Notes: generated by a model not told the origin, from the sequence alone. DNA of 64,000 nt from Staphylococcus sp. CAG:324 (GCA_000433035.1 FR890812.1:1-64000), one strand, 5' to 3'. Positions 27,484-37,052 are shown, numbered from the stretch's first letter. Made by a program: numbers and translations.

Positions 27484-28530
27484 ATGTCAAAAAGATTATA
27501 TAAAATTATCGAAATAATTGGTGTTTTAATTATTTTTTTAATAATTTATCGTTTATTTCCTTTTGTCAATATTATATTAAAATATATTTTTAAAATAATT
27601 ATGCCTTTTTTAATTGCTTTTAGCATTGCTTTTATTTTTGAACCATTTATTGTTTTTTTAGAGAAGAAAAAAATTAATAGAAAAATTGCAATAGGTTTTA
27701 TTGTTGGTTTATTTATATTGATACTATATTTATTAATTAGATTTGCTATTCCTCTTTTTATTAAACAACTTGGTATGCTAATTGAAATGTTGCCAGATTA
27801 TTTAAATCGATTAGAAGAAATAATTCAAAATATAACAAATAAATTTCAAAAATTACCGGGTAATTTACATATTGATTATGATAAGATTGAGAGTATATTG
27901 AATGAAAAATTGTCTAAAACAATTGAAACTTTTACTTCTACATTACAAAGAAGTTTTTCCTATATCATTCAATTCCTTATAACGCCTATTCTAGCAATTT
28001 ATTTTCTTAATGATTATCAAAAAATTGAACAAAAGATAAAGGACAAACTAATAAATAATAAAAAAATTGTTCTTTATGATACATTATCAGAAATTAAAAT
28101 AGCTTTAAGACAATATGTAAAAGGTGTTATGTTAGTAATGGTGATTTTAACTTTGGCTGCTAGTTTTTGTTTTTTAGTAGTTGGTATTGATTATGCATTT
28201 TTATTTGGAGTAATTATCGGAATAACTGACATAATTCCGTATATTGGACCATATATTGGAGGGGCAATAGTTGTAATTTTTACTATTGTTTCTAACCCAT
28301 CAAAAGTAATTATAATTCTTATTATAATTATAGTCTTACAATTTCTAGAAGGTAATTTTTTAGTTCCAAAAGTACAAAGTAAAACCATGAAAACTCATCC
28401 AATTATGGTTTTACTATCAGTTGCAATTTTTGGTGAATTATTAGGAATTTTTGGCATGATAATTGCTGTACCATTAGAAAAAATTGTTGAAATTATAATA
28501 AAATCTTTCATTGCATATAAAAAATCGTAA
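27484..28530 (+). CDS. AI-2E family (PerM/YueF-like) membrane protein
   Basis: 348 residues with about eight membrane helices. The central region between helices 3 and 4 is a long amphipathic segment (about 100-160). The FGVIIGITDIIPYIGPYIGG motif near residue 245 and a late LEGNFLVPKVQ block define the AI-2E family. Members include transporters proposed for autoinducer-2 and Na+/H+ antiporters, so the label does not prove quorum sensing. AGGAAGTG precedes the ATG. It is a single gene. Confidence 0.9.
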   Translation: MSKRLYKIIEIIGVLIIFLIIYRLFPFVNIILKYIFKIIMPFLIAFSIAFIFEPFIVFLEKKKINRKIAIGFIVGLFILILYLLIRFAIPLFIKQLGMLIEMLPDYLNRLEEIIQNITNKFQKLPGNLHIDYDKIESILNEKLSKTIETFTSTLQRSFSYIIQFLITPILAIYFLNDYQKIEQKIKDKLINNKKIVLYDTLSEIKIALRQYVKGVMLVMVILTLAASFCFLVVGIDYAFLFGVIIGITDIIPYIGPYIGGAIVVIFTIVSNPSKVIIILIIIIVLQFLEGNFLVPKVQSKTMKTHPIMVLLSVAIFGELLGIFGMIIAVPLEKIVEIIIKSFIAYKKS

Positions 28531-28547
28531 ATAAAAGGTAATTTCAA

Positions 28548-28621
28548 TTTACAAAAAAATCAATTTATGATATAATATGTCTAGAATACGATTGTAAATA
28601 GTTACCTCAATAGTTTACAAT
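28548..28621 (+). promoter_or_regulatory. Promoter and leader inverted repeat before the tandem membrane genes
   Basis: TTTACA, a 17-nt spacer and TATAAT (28571-28576). Downstream, ATTGTAAA (28591-28598) and TTTACAAT (28614-28621) form a perfect 8-bp inverted repeat around the expected transcript start, 21 nt before the first ATG. It could be an operator or a leader hairpin. Confidence 0.6.
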
Positions 28622-28642
28622 TTTATAAAAAGGAGTGAGCAT

Positions 28643-30283
28643 ATGCTATCAAAAAAACAGAAAACCATTATGGCAATCTTGGGATCAGTAGGGATTTTAT
28701 TTGGTTTAATTGTTGCAATTCCCTTTAGATCGTTTCCAGGACTTAATAAAATCGAAAATATATTAACGATTGAATTAATAATCAAATTAGTTTTAGGGGT
28801 ATTATCGATTTTACTTGCCGTTTACCCTCTTATAAAAAAATATAAACTAATAAATGGTTATCGAGAAAATTCAAAAACAATAATTATGATGACTTATTTT
28901 CCGATTTTTACATACATTTTAGGAAGTATTGTTAATATCATTTATACTTTGTCTTTTGACTATGCATCTGCCGCAATGTTGAGTGCATTATCTGATAAAG
29001 TTTTAGGTATTATTGTTTCTATTTTGACAGTTTATTTAATTTTTACAATTTATTGTATTGTTAGAATTCATGCTATTGTTGCAAAATTAGACAAAGTTTC
29101 TAATATCTTGTTTGATAGTTTTATGCTAGTAATTCATCTTTGCTTTGTAGGATTATTATGGCGAGCAAACAATGCTTATAATCAATTGTATTCAGTTGTA
29201 GATGAGTATTTTATTGGCAATCCATTATTATTTGTAATTTATATTTTATTAATTATTGCGGTTGGATGTGGAATAAAATTTATCACAATTACTATTAAAA
29301 AGGATGAAAGTTTAATTTACTATACAGATGGTAATTTATATGAAAATTTAATTAAGCAAGCAGAGTATAATCATGCCTACAATGATACTTTAGATGATTT
29401 TGAAAATTATTTTGATGCCAATTCAGTTGATTATGAAAAATTAGAATTTGCTGAAGAAGTTGAAGATTCTTCACAAGAAGATTATTCTTCATTAGAAAAT
29501 ACAGTACCAGAAGAAGAGAACTTCCTTTTAGATGTGGATAATGAAGAGAGTATGGATACTTTGGTTGAAAATGAGGAAATAGAATTAACTGAAACAGAAG
29601 AATTAAAAGCGGTTTATGAACAAAAAAATCATATTTTATCTAAGATTGATGATAAAAATAAGGCTTTAACAACTATTCGTCAAAAGAAAAGCGAATTAGA
29701 AGTAAAAGAGTCAGAGTTGAGAGTTGCTAAAGAGGCTTATGATGCTGCACTTGCTGAATATAATCAATTTAGGCTTGATTATATGAACATTCCAGAGGTG
29801 GAAAATAAAGAAACTAACAAGAAAATGAAAAAATTTACGCCTACTTTTGAAAAAGTTGTTGAATATGCTAAAAGTTTTAGTGATCATCAAGGATATAAGG
29901 TGAATATAAATCCGAAAGGGAATTTATTAAAATTTTATATAGGTAAAAAGATGTATTTAGTATTGCAAGCAACAAGTAGTGATTATCGTATTAGCTTTAT
30001 TACAACTCCTGAGAAATTTGTTGATTATGTTACATCAAGACCAGGTGAATTAATTGTTCCTAAAAACTTAAAAGATAATAATTGGATTAGGTTGACAAAT
30101 AAAGGTAAAGAGGATGCAAAATTAATTAGACAAATTATAAAACAAGCAGTAGAAACAGCGGAAAAACAAATTGCAGATGCTGCAGCACAAAAAGCAGCAG
30201 AAAAGAAAGCTAAAGCTGCTGAGCGTGCTAAAGCACGTGCGGCAAAAAGAGCTGCTGAAAAAGTTGAAAATTTGAATCAATAA
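28643..30283 (+). CDS. Membrane protein with coiled coil and YjbR-like domain (paralog 1)
   Basis: 546 residues. Six membrane helices lie in residues 8-215. An acidic linker follows (about 230-320), then a coiled coil (about 325-375), then a compact domain (about 393-505) with the pattern NPKGNLLKFYIGKKMYLVLQ, DYRISF, RPGELIVPK and NNWIRL, which resembles the MmcQ/YjbR (CyaY-like) fold. It ends in a helical Ala/Lys/Arg tail of about 40 residues. The soluble parts should be cytoplasmic. The next gene, 22 nt on, encodes a paralog with the same plan. I know no named family with this architecture. AAAGGAGTGA lies before the ATG. Confidence 0.75.
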   Translation: MLSKKQKTIMAILGSVGILFGLIVAIPFRSFPGLNKIENILTIELIIKLVLGVLSILLAVYPLIKKYKLINGYRENSKTIIMMTYFPIFTYILGSIVNIIYTLSFDYASAAMLSALSDKVLGIIVSILTVYLIFTIYCIVRIHAIVAKLDKVSNILFDSFMLVIHLCFVGLLWRANNAYNQLYSVVDEYFIGNPLLFVIYILLIIAVGCGIKFITITIKKDESLIYYTDGNLYENLIKQAEYNHAYNDTLDDFENYFDANSVDYEKLEFAEEVEDSSQEDYSSLENTVPEEENFLLDVDNEESMDTLVENEEIELTETEELKAVYEQKNHILSKIDDKNKALTTIRQKKSELEVKESELRVAKEAYDAALAEYNQFRLDYMNIPEVENKETNKKMKKFTPTFEKVVEYAKSFSDHQGYKVNINPKGNLLKFYIGKKMYLVLQATSSDYRISFITTPEKFVDYVTSRPGELIVPKNLKDNNWIRLTNKGKEDAKLIRQIIKQAVETAEKQIADAAAQKAAEKKAKAAERAKARAAKRAAEKVENLNQ

Positions 30284-30305
30284 CAGGAAGGTGAGTTAGA
30301 TAATT

Positions 30306-32072
30306 ATGAATGATAATAAAACATATAGAAAATCTTTATTTATTCTATCTACAATTGCTGTAGGTCTTAACTTACTAATGTTTATACCTTTTGGTAAAAG
30401 TTTTGGTTCTGCTGAAGTTTTAGTTAAATTTATTTTATTACCAATTGTAGTAGCAGCATTGAATATTATAATTACTCTTAAAAAATTTAGTGAATATCGT
30501 CCAACAAATCGATTTCAATCTTTTGCAAGTTATTTACCTATTTTTTCTTATCTAGTAGCATCGTTTATTTATGTTATATTTATGGTGAATAGAGCAGAAC
30601 CTACTATTGCTTTTTCATATAGTAATTATATCTTTTTAATGATTGGTTTTGCTACTCTTGCTGTTGGAACTATTTGTTTATTATATATTATGGATAAAGT
30701 AAATCTATCTTTGAGTAAAAATCAAGTGAATGTCATTGATATTTTAATGTATGTAGCATTTGCATTAGATATTATCTTGATGAGAGTATTTGTATTAGAT
30801 CCATATATCAATATAGCTTTAAATAATAGTTCTGTTTTAAATATTATTTTTGGTATTGTTATTGGTGGTGCCGTTTTGTATCTTTTATTTGCTAGGTTAT
30901 TTAGATTTTATCGTACAAATGAGGAATTTGTTGTTCGTGATAAAAATGAATTAATTGAAAAATGGTGCAGTAAAAGAAATGAGGCTTATAGTAATGCTGA
31001 ATTGGTAATACTTTATGCTTTACATAATTATGCTAAGGAACGTTTTGATGTAGAAGAAAGTAAGATTAGCGTTCAAGAAGGATATGTGAATGTAAATAGT
31101 GATGAATTATCTAAACTAAAAGCAAAATATAAAGAGTTAAAAACTAGTAAATCTCTAGCGGATGCAAAACATCAAAAGATGAAGGCCGAATATATTGCTT
31201 TACAAAATAAGGTAAAATTAGATGTTGCCAAAACCGAACTTGAAGGTTTAGAAAAACAGTTTGAAATTCTTAATGCAAGTATTACTGAAGAAAATGCACG
31301 ATTAGAAGATGATATTAAACAATATGAAGAAGAAAAAAGACTTTTTGATGAAAAATTAGAACAATTAGAGAAAGAAAAAGCGGCTTTACTTGCTGAACTT
31401 AATTTTGAATCGATTGAACAAGCAAGAGAAAAAGAAAGACAAGAAGCGGAAGCAAAAGCTGCAAATGCTATAGTAGCTAAACCTAAAATTGAGAAAGTAT
31501 TTAAGCCTTCTTATGAGGAAATGGTTTCATATGCTCAAAGTTTAGAAGGCGAAAATTTAAGCGTTGTTATCAATCCTGCGGGAAATCAGCATAAATTCTT
31601 AGTTGGTAAAAAGCCTTATTTATTAATGCAAAAAACAAATAGTGATTATCGTATTACTTTTTGTGTGAATGAAGAAGATATACTTGGATATTTACGAAAT
31701 TATCCTGGTGAGATTTCTGTTGCTAAATCACCTAAAGGTGGAAATTTCTTAAAAATTTCTAATACTGGTGAATTAGATGAAGAATTTTTAAAGAAATTAA
31801 TTTCTGAAGCCCTTCCTGCTGAACTTAATGCTGAAAAAAATGCTCTTTTAGCAAAAGAAGCCGAAAAACAAGCAAAACTAGAAGCAAAAGAACAAGAAAA
31901 ACGTAATAGAGAATTGCTAAGAGAAGCTGAAAGAATTGTAGCAAGAGCTAAACGTGAAGAAGAAAAAGCAGCTTTAAAAGCTAAAAAAGAAGCTGAAAAA
32001 CAAGCTGCTAAACTTGCTGCTCAGAAAATGAAAGAAGAAAATGGCAATACTTCTGAAGAAAATGTTGCCTAA
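30306..32072 (+). CDS. Membrane protein with coiled coil and YjbR-like domain (paralog 2)
   Basis: 588 residues with the same plan as its neighbour: six membrane helices (about 10-200), a segment rich in charged residues, a long coiled coil (about 270-390), a YjbR-like domain (about 397-505: NPAGNQHKFLVGKKPYLLMQ, DYRITF, YPGEISVAK, GNFLKI) and an 80-residue Ala/Lys/Glu helix tail. The domain is clearly related to that of the first gene, while the membrane parts are more diverged, so the pair arose by an old duplication. AAGGTGAG precedes the ATG. No terminator separates the two, so they are an operon. Confidence 0.75.
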   Translation: MNDNKTYRKSLFILSTIAVGLNLLMFIPFGKSFGSAEVLVKFILLPIVVAALNIIITLKKFSEYRPTNRFQSFASYLPIFSYLVASFIYVIFMVNRAEPTIAFSYSNYIFLMIGFATLAVGTICLLYIMDKVNLSLSKNQVNVIDILMYVAFALDIILMRVFVLDPYINIALNNSSVLNIIFGIVIGGAVLYLLFARLFRFYRTNEEFVVRDKNELIEKWCSKRNEAYSNAELVILYALHNYAKERFDVEESKISVQEGYVNVNSDELSKLKAKYKELKTSKSLADAKHQKMKAEYIALQNKVKLDVAKTELEGLEKQFEILNASITEENARLEDDIKQYEEEKRLFDEKLEQLEKEKAALLAELNFESIEQAREKERQEAEAKAANAIVAKPKIEKVFKPSYEEMVSYAQSLEGENLSVVINPAGNQHKFLVGKKPYLLMQKTNSDYRITFCVNEEDILGYLRNYPGEISVAKSPKGGNFLKISNTGELDEEFLKKLISEALPAELNAEKNALLAKEAEKQAKLEAKEQEKRNRELLREAERIVARAKREEEKAALKAKKEAEKQAAKLAAQKMKEENGNTSEENVA

Positions 32073-32109
32073 TAATTAAATCGTTAAATAAAGATTAGTA
32101 AAATTACAA

Positions 32110-32325
32110 ATGTTTTAAGAGAGTGATTGGCTGGTGTGAAATCATAAAGATGTAATTTGAAGCTCCTTTATGAGAGGAACTCATCCTTCCCGCAAAGTCC
32201 TTGCGTTAAAAATAGAAAGTGACAGCAGTATATTGTAATTTATATAATTGCTAATATATTGATGTAATTAGGATGGTACCGCGTATTCAATCGTTCCTTA
32301 TTTTATAGGAACGATTTTTATTTTG
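32110..32325 (+). promoter_or_regulatory. T-box riboswitch leader of alaS
   Basis: The T-box element AGGATGGTACCGCG (32270-32283) contains UGGU, matching the ACCA end of tRNA-Ala. A stem III hairpin CGCAA / TTGCG lies at 32191-32205. GCT at 32162-32164 is the likely Ala specifier codon. A terminator stem AATCGTTCCT / AGGAACGATT (32289-32298 with 32307-32316) and a T tail follow. Uncharged tRNA-Ala should stabilise the antiterminator and switch on alaS. Confidence 0.9.
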
Positions 32326-32347
32326 AAATCGGAAAAGAGGTAAAAAT

Positions 32348-35047
32348 ATGAAATATTTAACTGGGAATCAAATTAGACAATTATGGTTAGATTTTTTTAA
32401 AAGTAAAGGTCACGAAATCATTCCAAGTGCTTCCCTTATTCCCAATAATGATCCTACTCTTTTGTGGATTAATTCGGGGGTTGCTCCGTTAAAAAAATAT
32501 TTTGATGGTCGAGTAAAACCTACAAATCCACGGATGTGCAATGCTCAAAAATCTATTAGAACGAATGATATTGAAAATGTTGGGAAAACAGCAAGACATC
32601 ATACTTTTTTTGAGATGTTAGGTAATTTTTCAGTAGGTGATTATTTTCGTGAGGAAGCATTAACATGGGCCTATGAATTATTATTTTCAGAAGAATGGTA
32701 TGGGTTTGATAAAAATGTTATTTATATTACTTACTATCCTAATGATACAGAAACCTATAATAAATGGCTATCATTAGGAATTGAAAAAGATCATTTAGTT
32801 TCGATTAAAGATAATTTTTGGGAGATAGGGGAAGGACCATGTGGTCCTGATACTGAAATATTTTATGATCGTGGTATTGAATATGACCCCAATCACCTAG
32901 GAATTAAGATGCTAGAAGAAGATATTGAAAATGATCGCTACATTGAAATTTGGAATATTGTATTTAGTCAATATAATTCCACGAAAGGGTTAGAACGTAG
33001 TCAATATCCAGAATTACCTAGCAAGAATATTGATACCGGAAGTGGATTAGAAAGACTTGCATGTATATTTCAACATACTCAAACGAATTACGAAACAGAT
33101 TTGTTTTTTCCAATGATAAAGTTTTTAGAGGACTATACAAATCATTCCTATCATGAAGAGGAATATCAAATGGCTTTTAGAGTAATTGTGGATCATATCA
33201 GAAGTGTAACATTTGCGATTGCTGATGGGGCATTGCTTTCAAATGAAGGTCGTGGATATGTTTTAAGAAGAATCTTACGTAGAGCGGTTAGATATGGAAA
33301 AATTCTTGGTATTCATCAACCTTTTTTATATCAATTAGTATCCGTCGTTATTGATATAATGAAAGATTTTTATCCGTATCTAATGGATAAAAAAGCAATT
33401 ATTGAAAAAATAATAAAAACAGAAGAAGAGAATTTTTTAAAAACTTTATCTACTGGAGAAAAAAAATTAGAAGAAATTTTATCGTTTTCTAAAAATAAAA
33501 TAGTAAGTGGTGAACAAGCCTTTTTGTTATATGATACTTTCGGTTTTCCTATTGAATTAACTGAGGAAATTTCAGCAGATAATGGTTTTAAAGTTGATTT
33601 AGAAGGTTTTCAGTTAGAACTTGCTAAACAAAAAGAAAGAGCACGTGCGGCAAGAGTTTCTAATCAATCTATGAATAATCAAAATGAAGAGTATTTAAAC
33701 TTTAAATTAAAATCAGAGTTTATAGGTTATGAAACTCTATATGCTAACAGTCAAGTCATTGCTATTTTTAAAGATGGAAAACAAATAGAAACTGCTGATG
33801 GAATGCTTCAATTGGTTTTAGATCTTACTCCATTTTATGCTGAAATGGGAGGACAAATTGGGGATCAAGGAGAATTAACATTTGATGGTATGAATTTTGA
33901 TGTTATCAATACAGTTAAGTTGCCAAATGGCCAGCATCTACAATTTGTTGATATGAAACAAACAACTATCAAAGTTGGGGATAGCGTTGCTGTATCAGTT
34001 AACTCTGAATTTAGAAAAGCAATATGTCAAAATCATTCTGCAACTCATTTGCTAAATGAAGCATTGAGAAAAGTATTAGGCGGACATGTTCTTCAACAAG
34101 GTTCTCAAGTAACGAATGAAAATCTACGTTTTGATTTTAATCACTACGAAAGCCTAACCACTAAGCAAATATTAGAGATTGAAAAAATGGTTAGAGATGT
34201 CATTGTTAAAGATTATCCCGTTTGTATTCGTGAAACTACATTAGAAGAAGCAAAAGCATTAGGTGCTCAGGCCCTTTTTGGTGAAAAGTATGGCAATATT
34301 GTGCGATTAGTGGATATGCAATTTAGTAAAGAATTATGTGGTGGTACACATGTGAAAACAACAGGTGAAATAAAACAATTTGCTATTACTAGCATTGAAT
34401 CAAAAGGATCTGGAATTTTTAGAATAGTTGCAGTGGCCAGTGATAATTTAATGGATGAAATTAAATTTGCAGTTCAAAATATGAGAGATGATATTTTAGA
34501 CATAATTACTAAAATTGATAAGGTATATCAAAAAGCTCTTGAAGAAGGATATAAATTAACTAAACCATCTATTAATTTGCCAATCATTATAGGTAGTTAT
34601 CAAGATATTGTTGAATATCGTATATGTAGTGAGAATGCTAAGAAAGCACAGAAAGCATTAGAAAAGGATTATGAGAATTTAAAAAGATCTAATGAATCAG
34701 CCAATTATAAAGAGTTTTCATCTAAATTATTTGATTCATCCTTTGGAAAAGTTTTGGTTGAAAAAGTTAGTGGATTGGATATCAATGTATTAAAAGATAT
34801 TATTGATAAAATCTCTAATGATTTAGAAAAAGGAGTCATTTTCTTTGCAAATATAATCGATCAGTCTAAAATAATTTATATTGCAAAAAACAAGAATACC
34901 AATGCTAATTGTGGTTTTTTAGTGAAAGAAGCTGCAATTAAAAGTGGTGGTAATGGTGGTGGCCGTGCTGATTTTGCTCAATCAGGTGGCAAAGATGTGA
35001 ATAAAGTTGATGAAGTTTTAGATTTTATTAGGGAACAATTGCAATGA
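32348..35047 (+). CDS. alaS: Alanyl-tRNA synthetase
   Basis: 899 residues, full length. The class II catalytic core is at the N-terminus (FKSKGHEIIPSASLIP and RHHTFFEMLGNFSVGDYF). The editing domain has HSATH near residue 563 and CGGTH near 664, the four metal ligands. The C-terminal oligomerisation and glycine-rich C-Ala part ends near GGNGGGRADFAQSGG. It charges tRNA-Ala. A T-box upstream controls it. The stop is TGA, which shows that TGA is a stop in this genome, and overlaps the next gene by 4 nt. Confidence 0.98.
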   Translation: MKYLTGNQIRQLWLDFFKSKGHEIIPSASLIPNNDPTLLWINSGVAPLKKYFDGRVKPTNPRMCNAQKSIRTNDIENVGKTARHHTFFEMLGNFSVGDYFREEALTWAYELLFSEEWYGFDKNVIYITYYPNDTETYNKWLSLGIEKDHLVSIKDNFWEIGEGPCGPDTEIFYDRGIEYDPNHLGIKMLEEDIENDRYIEIWNIVFSQYNSTKGLERSQYPELPSKNIDTGSGLERLACIFQHTQTNYETDLFFPMIKFLEDYTNHSYHEEEYQMAFRVIVDHIRSVTFAIADGALLSNEGRGYVLRRILRRAVRYGKILGIHQPFLYQLVSVVIDIMKDFYPYLMDKKAIIEKIIKTEEENFLKTLSTGEKKLEEILSFSKNKIVSGEQAFLLYDTFGFPIELTEEISADNGFKVDLEGFQLELAKQKERARAARVSNQSMNNQNEEYLNFKLKSEFIGYETLYANSQVIAIFKDGKQIETADGMLQLVLDLTPFYAEMGGQIGDQGELTFDGMNFDVINTVKLPNGQHLQFVDMKQTTIKVGDSVAVSVNSEFRKAICQNHSATHLLNEALRKVLGGHVLQQGSQVTNENLRFDFNHYESLTTKQILEIEKMVRDVIVKDYPVCIRETTLEEAKALGAQALFGEKYGNIVRLVDMQFSKELCGGTHVKTTGEIKQFAITSIESKGSGIFRIVAVASDNLMDEIKFAVQNMRDDILDIITKIDKVYQKALEEGYKLTKPSINLPIIIGSYQDIVEYRICSENAKKAQKALEKDYENLKRSNESANYKEFSSKLFDSSFGKVLVEKVSGLDINVLKDIIDKISNDLEKGVIFFANIIDQSKIIYIAKNKNTNANCGFLVKEAAIKSGGNGGGRADFAQSGGKDVNKVDEVLDFIREQLQ

Positions 35048-35463
35048 GATATATTGGATTAGATTTAGGAAATCGCACATGTGGAGTTGCCATTAGTGAT
35101 TCTATGGGAATTATTGCAACTTCTATTACAACTATTCATTTTAGAGAAAAAGATTTGCAAAAATGTTTAGAATATGTTAAAATGTATATTGCTGATAGAA
35201 AAGTAGAAAAAATAGTATTAGGACTACCTAAAAATATGAATGGGACTTTAGGTCCCCAATCAGAATATGTTTTAGAATTTAAAAAGATGCTAGAAGAAGC
35301 CACGAATCTAGAGGTCATTTTATTTGATGAACGCTTATCAACGGTTGAAGTAACTAAAATTATGATATCAGCTGATTGGAGTAGGAAAAAAAGAAAATCT
35401 AAAGTTGATACTTTATCGGCAACTTTAATTTTACAAACCTACTTAGATAGTATAAAAAAATAA
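35044..35463 (+). CDS. ruvX: Holliday junction resolvase-like / pre-16S nuclease
   Basis: 139 residues with an RNase H-like fold: IGLDLGNRTCGVAISD at the N-terminus, VLGLPKNMNG in the middle and FDERLSTVE near the C-terminus hold the acidic catalytic residues. Members (YqgF, YrrK) mature the 5' end of 16S rRNA and resemble junction resolvases. It overlaps alaS in an ATGA and is followed at 12 nt by a DUF1292 gene, the order found in Bacillus. Confidence 0.95.
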   Translation: MRYIGLDLGNRTCGVAISDSMGIIATSITTIHFREKDLQKCLEYVKMYIADRKVEKIVLGLPKNMNGTLGPQSEYVLEFKKMLEEATNLEVILFDERLSTVEVTKIMISADWSRKKRKSKVDTLSATLILQTYLDSIKK

Positions 35464-35475
35464 AGGAGAATAAAT

Positions 35476-35811
35476 ATGAGTAATCAAAATCCAATTGATG
35501 GACAACTTACAATTATCGATGCTGAAGGCAATGAAAAATTGTGTCAAATTTTATTTACATTAGACTCTGAGGAATTTAATAAAAAATATGTTGTATTTTA
35601 TGAAATTTCAACGCTTGGCGATTCTGATGATGATTCTGAAATTCCATTGATGGCTGCTAGCTATGTGGAAAATGATAATGGTGAGGGTGAATTGTCAGAA
35701 ATTGAGAGTGATGAAGAATGGGCTTTTATCGAAGCTGCAGTAAATGATTTTGATTCACAGTGTTCTGGTGATTGTAGTGAATGCGAAGAAGATTGTGAAA
35801 ATCATGAATAA
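35476..35811 (+). CDS. DUF1292 family protein (YrzB-like)
   Basis: 111 residues. It carries the DUF1292 core LTIIDAEGNEKLCQILFTLDS and a YVVFYEI strand. It is very acidic. The C-terminus has a Cys-rich tail (CSGDCSECEEDC) that is not usual for the family and might bind a metal. The function is unknown. AAAGGAG precedes the ATG. It closes the alaS operon; the order alaS-ruvX-yrzB is conserved in Bacilli. Confidence 0.9.
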   Translation: MSNQNPIDGQLTIIDAEGNEKLCQILFTLDSEEFNKKYVVFYEISTLGDSDDDSEIPLMAASYVENDNGEGELSEIESDEEWAFIEAAVNDFDSQCSGDCSECEEDCENHE

Positions 35812-35842
35812 ATTGTTTGAATAAGTAAATATCAATATATAA

Positions 35843-35882
35843 AAAAATCAACAAAGGAATGTTTTCTTTTGTTGATTTTTTA
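35843..35882 (+). terminator. Terminator of the alaS operon
   Basis: AAATCAACAAAGGAA pairs with TTCTTTTGTTGATTT (one G-T) around a small loop, then a T-run. It lies 30 nt after the DUF1292 stop. Confidence 0.85.
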
Positions 35883-35951
35883 ATCAAAGAATATAAGAAA
35901 AATGTATTCACAATCTATGAATAAAATTATAATAATCGTATGATTATACAA

Positions 35952-35988
35952 AAAAACTAAGTGTTATTGACTATAGCACTTAGTTTTT
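35952..35988 (-). terminator. Terminator for the mrp transcript, bidirectional
   Basis: Perfect 12-bp stem AAAAACTAAGTG / CACTTAGTTTTT (35952-35963 with 35977-35988). A-runs and T-runs on both sides let it end the minus-strand mrp message and back up the plus-strand one. Confidence 0.8.
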
Positions 35989-36040
35989 AATAATTTTAAA
36001 ATATAGATTTTTGGTAATAGTTTTTCTTTATAATCTTATT

Positions 36041-37051
36041 TTATACATTATTTTCGCATCTGAATATAATAAAATCAACTATTTCGTCAAATACTTTACC
36101 TTGAGGTTCAGTTATTTCAAATAGATCTTGATGGTACAAAGGTTGACCAATAGGTATTTGGGCAATAAGTTCTGTTTCTAAATCTTTTGCAACCTGGATA
36201 CCACCATCTTTTCCAAAAATAGTTTCATGGCTTCCATCTATTGGATTAATATAATAGGACATATTTTCTACCACTCCTAATATTTCATGGCCTAGGGTTT
36301 TTGCTGCATGTCCTGCTTTAATTGCGACATGACTAGCAGAAGGGTGTGGAGTTGTGACAAGAATCATTTTTGCCTGAGGAATAATTGATTTAATATCAAG
36401 AGTAATATCACCTGTTCCGGGCGGAAAATCTACAATAATATATTGAGTATCGTCATGCCATTTGACGTCGTAGAAAAAGTGAGAAATCATACTATTTAAC
36501 ATTCCTCCACGCCAGATTACTGGTTGACCAGGATTCGTAAAAAATTCGGTAGAAATAAGTTCTATACCATCTTTTTCAATCGGAAGAATTTTTTTATTTT
36601 CATCAAATTTGGGATTTTCATGAGGGATTTCAAAGATAGTTGGTAGACTTGAACCATATACATCAGCATCAATAATACCAACTTTTAGATTTCTTTTAGC
36701 CATTCGATAAGCTATATTTGCGGCAATAGAACTTTTACCTACGCCGCCTTTGCCACTTATAATTCCGATAAAATGAATTGGCTTTTGTGTAATACTACCA
36801 AAAATTTTTGATTCTTCTAATTGCAATTGTAATCCTGAAAAGCCACCATCTATTTTTACTGTTCTCGCAATATCACGTCGAAATTTTTTTTCATTTTCTC
36901 CTCCTAAACGTCCCATAGCAATTTTTAAAATGACTAAGTCTTTCTCTTCATCATAACTTATATGTTTAAGAGAATCCGTCTCACCAATTGTCATTTCATT
37001 TGAGGGATCAGTTAATTGATTCAGCATCAGTTTTAATTCCGATAAAAGCAT
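36041..37051 (-). CDS. mrp: Mrp/NBP35 family ATPase, SalA-like
   Basis: 336 residues. A short N-terminal DUF59-like part is followed by the deviant Walker A SGKGGVGKSS near residue 100, a DADVYGSSLP switch and DFPPGTGD. The region where Fe-S carriers such as ApbC have a CxxC is NMSYYINPIDGSHE here, with no Cys, as in the Bacillus regulator SalA. So Fe-S scaffolding by the usual motif is unlikely. The start is set at minus-strand ATG 37051 because GAAAGGAG lies 8 nt before it. The gene begins 1 nt after the tmcAL stop, so the two form an operon. Confidence 0.88.
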   Translation of the reverse strand: MLLSELKLMLNQLTDPSNEMTIGETDSLKHISYDEEKDLVILKIAMGRLGGENEKKFRRDIARTVKIDGGFSGLQLQLEESKIFGSITQKPIHFIGIISGKGGVGKSSIAANIAYRMAKRNLKVGIIDADVYGSSLPTIFEIPHENPKFDENKKILPIEKDGIELISTEFFTNPGQPVIWRGGMLNSMISHFFYDVKWHDDTQYIIVDFPPGTGDITLDIKSIIPQAKMILVTTPHPSASHVAIKAGHAAKTLGHEILGVVENMSYYINPIDGSHETIFGKDGGIQVAKDLETELIAQIPIGQPLYHQDLFEITEPQGKVFDEIVDFIIFRCENNV

Positions 37052-37052
37052 T

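Noticed and set aside
27484..28530. Quorum-sensing autoinducer-2 exporter
   Set aside because: The AI-2E family label covers several transport functions and no luxS-type gene is in the window.
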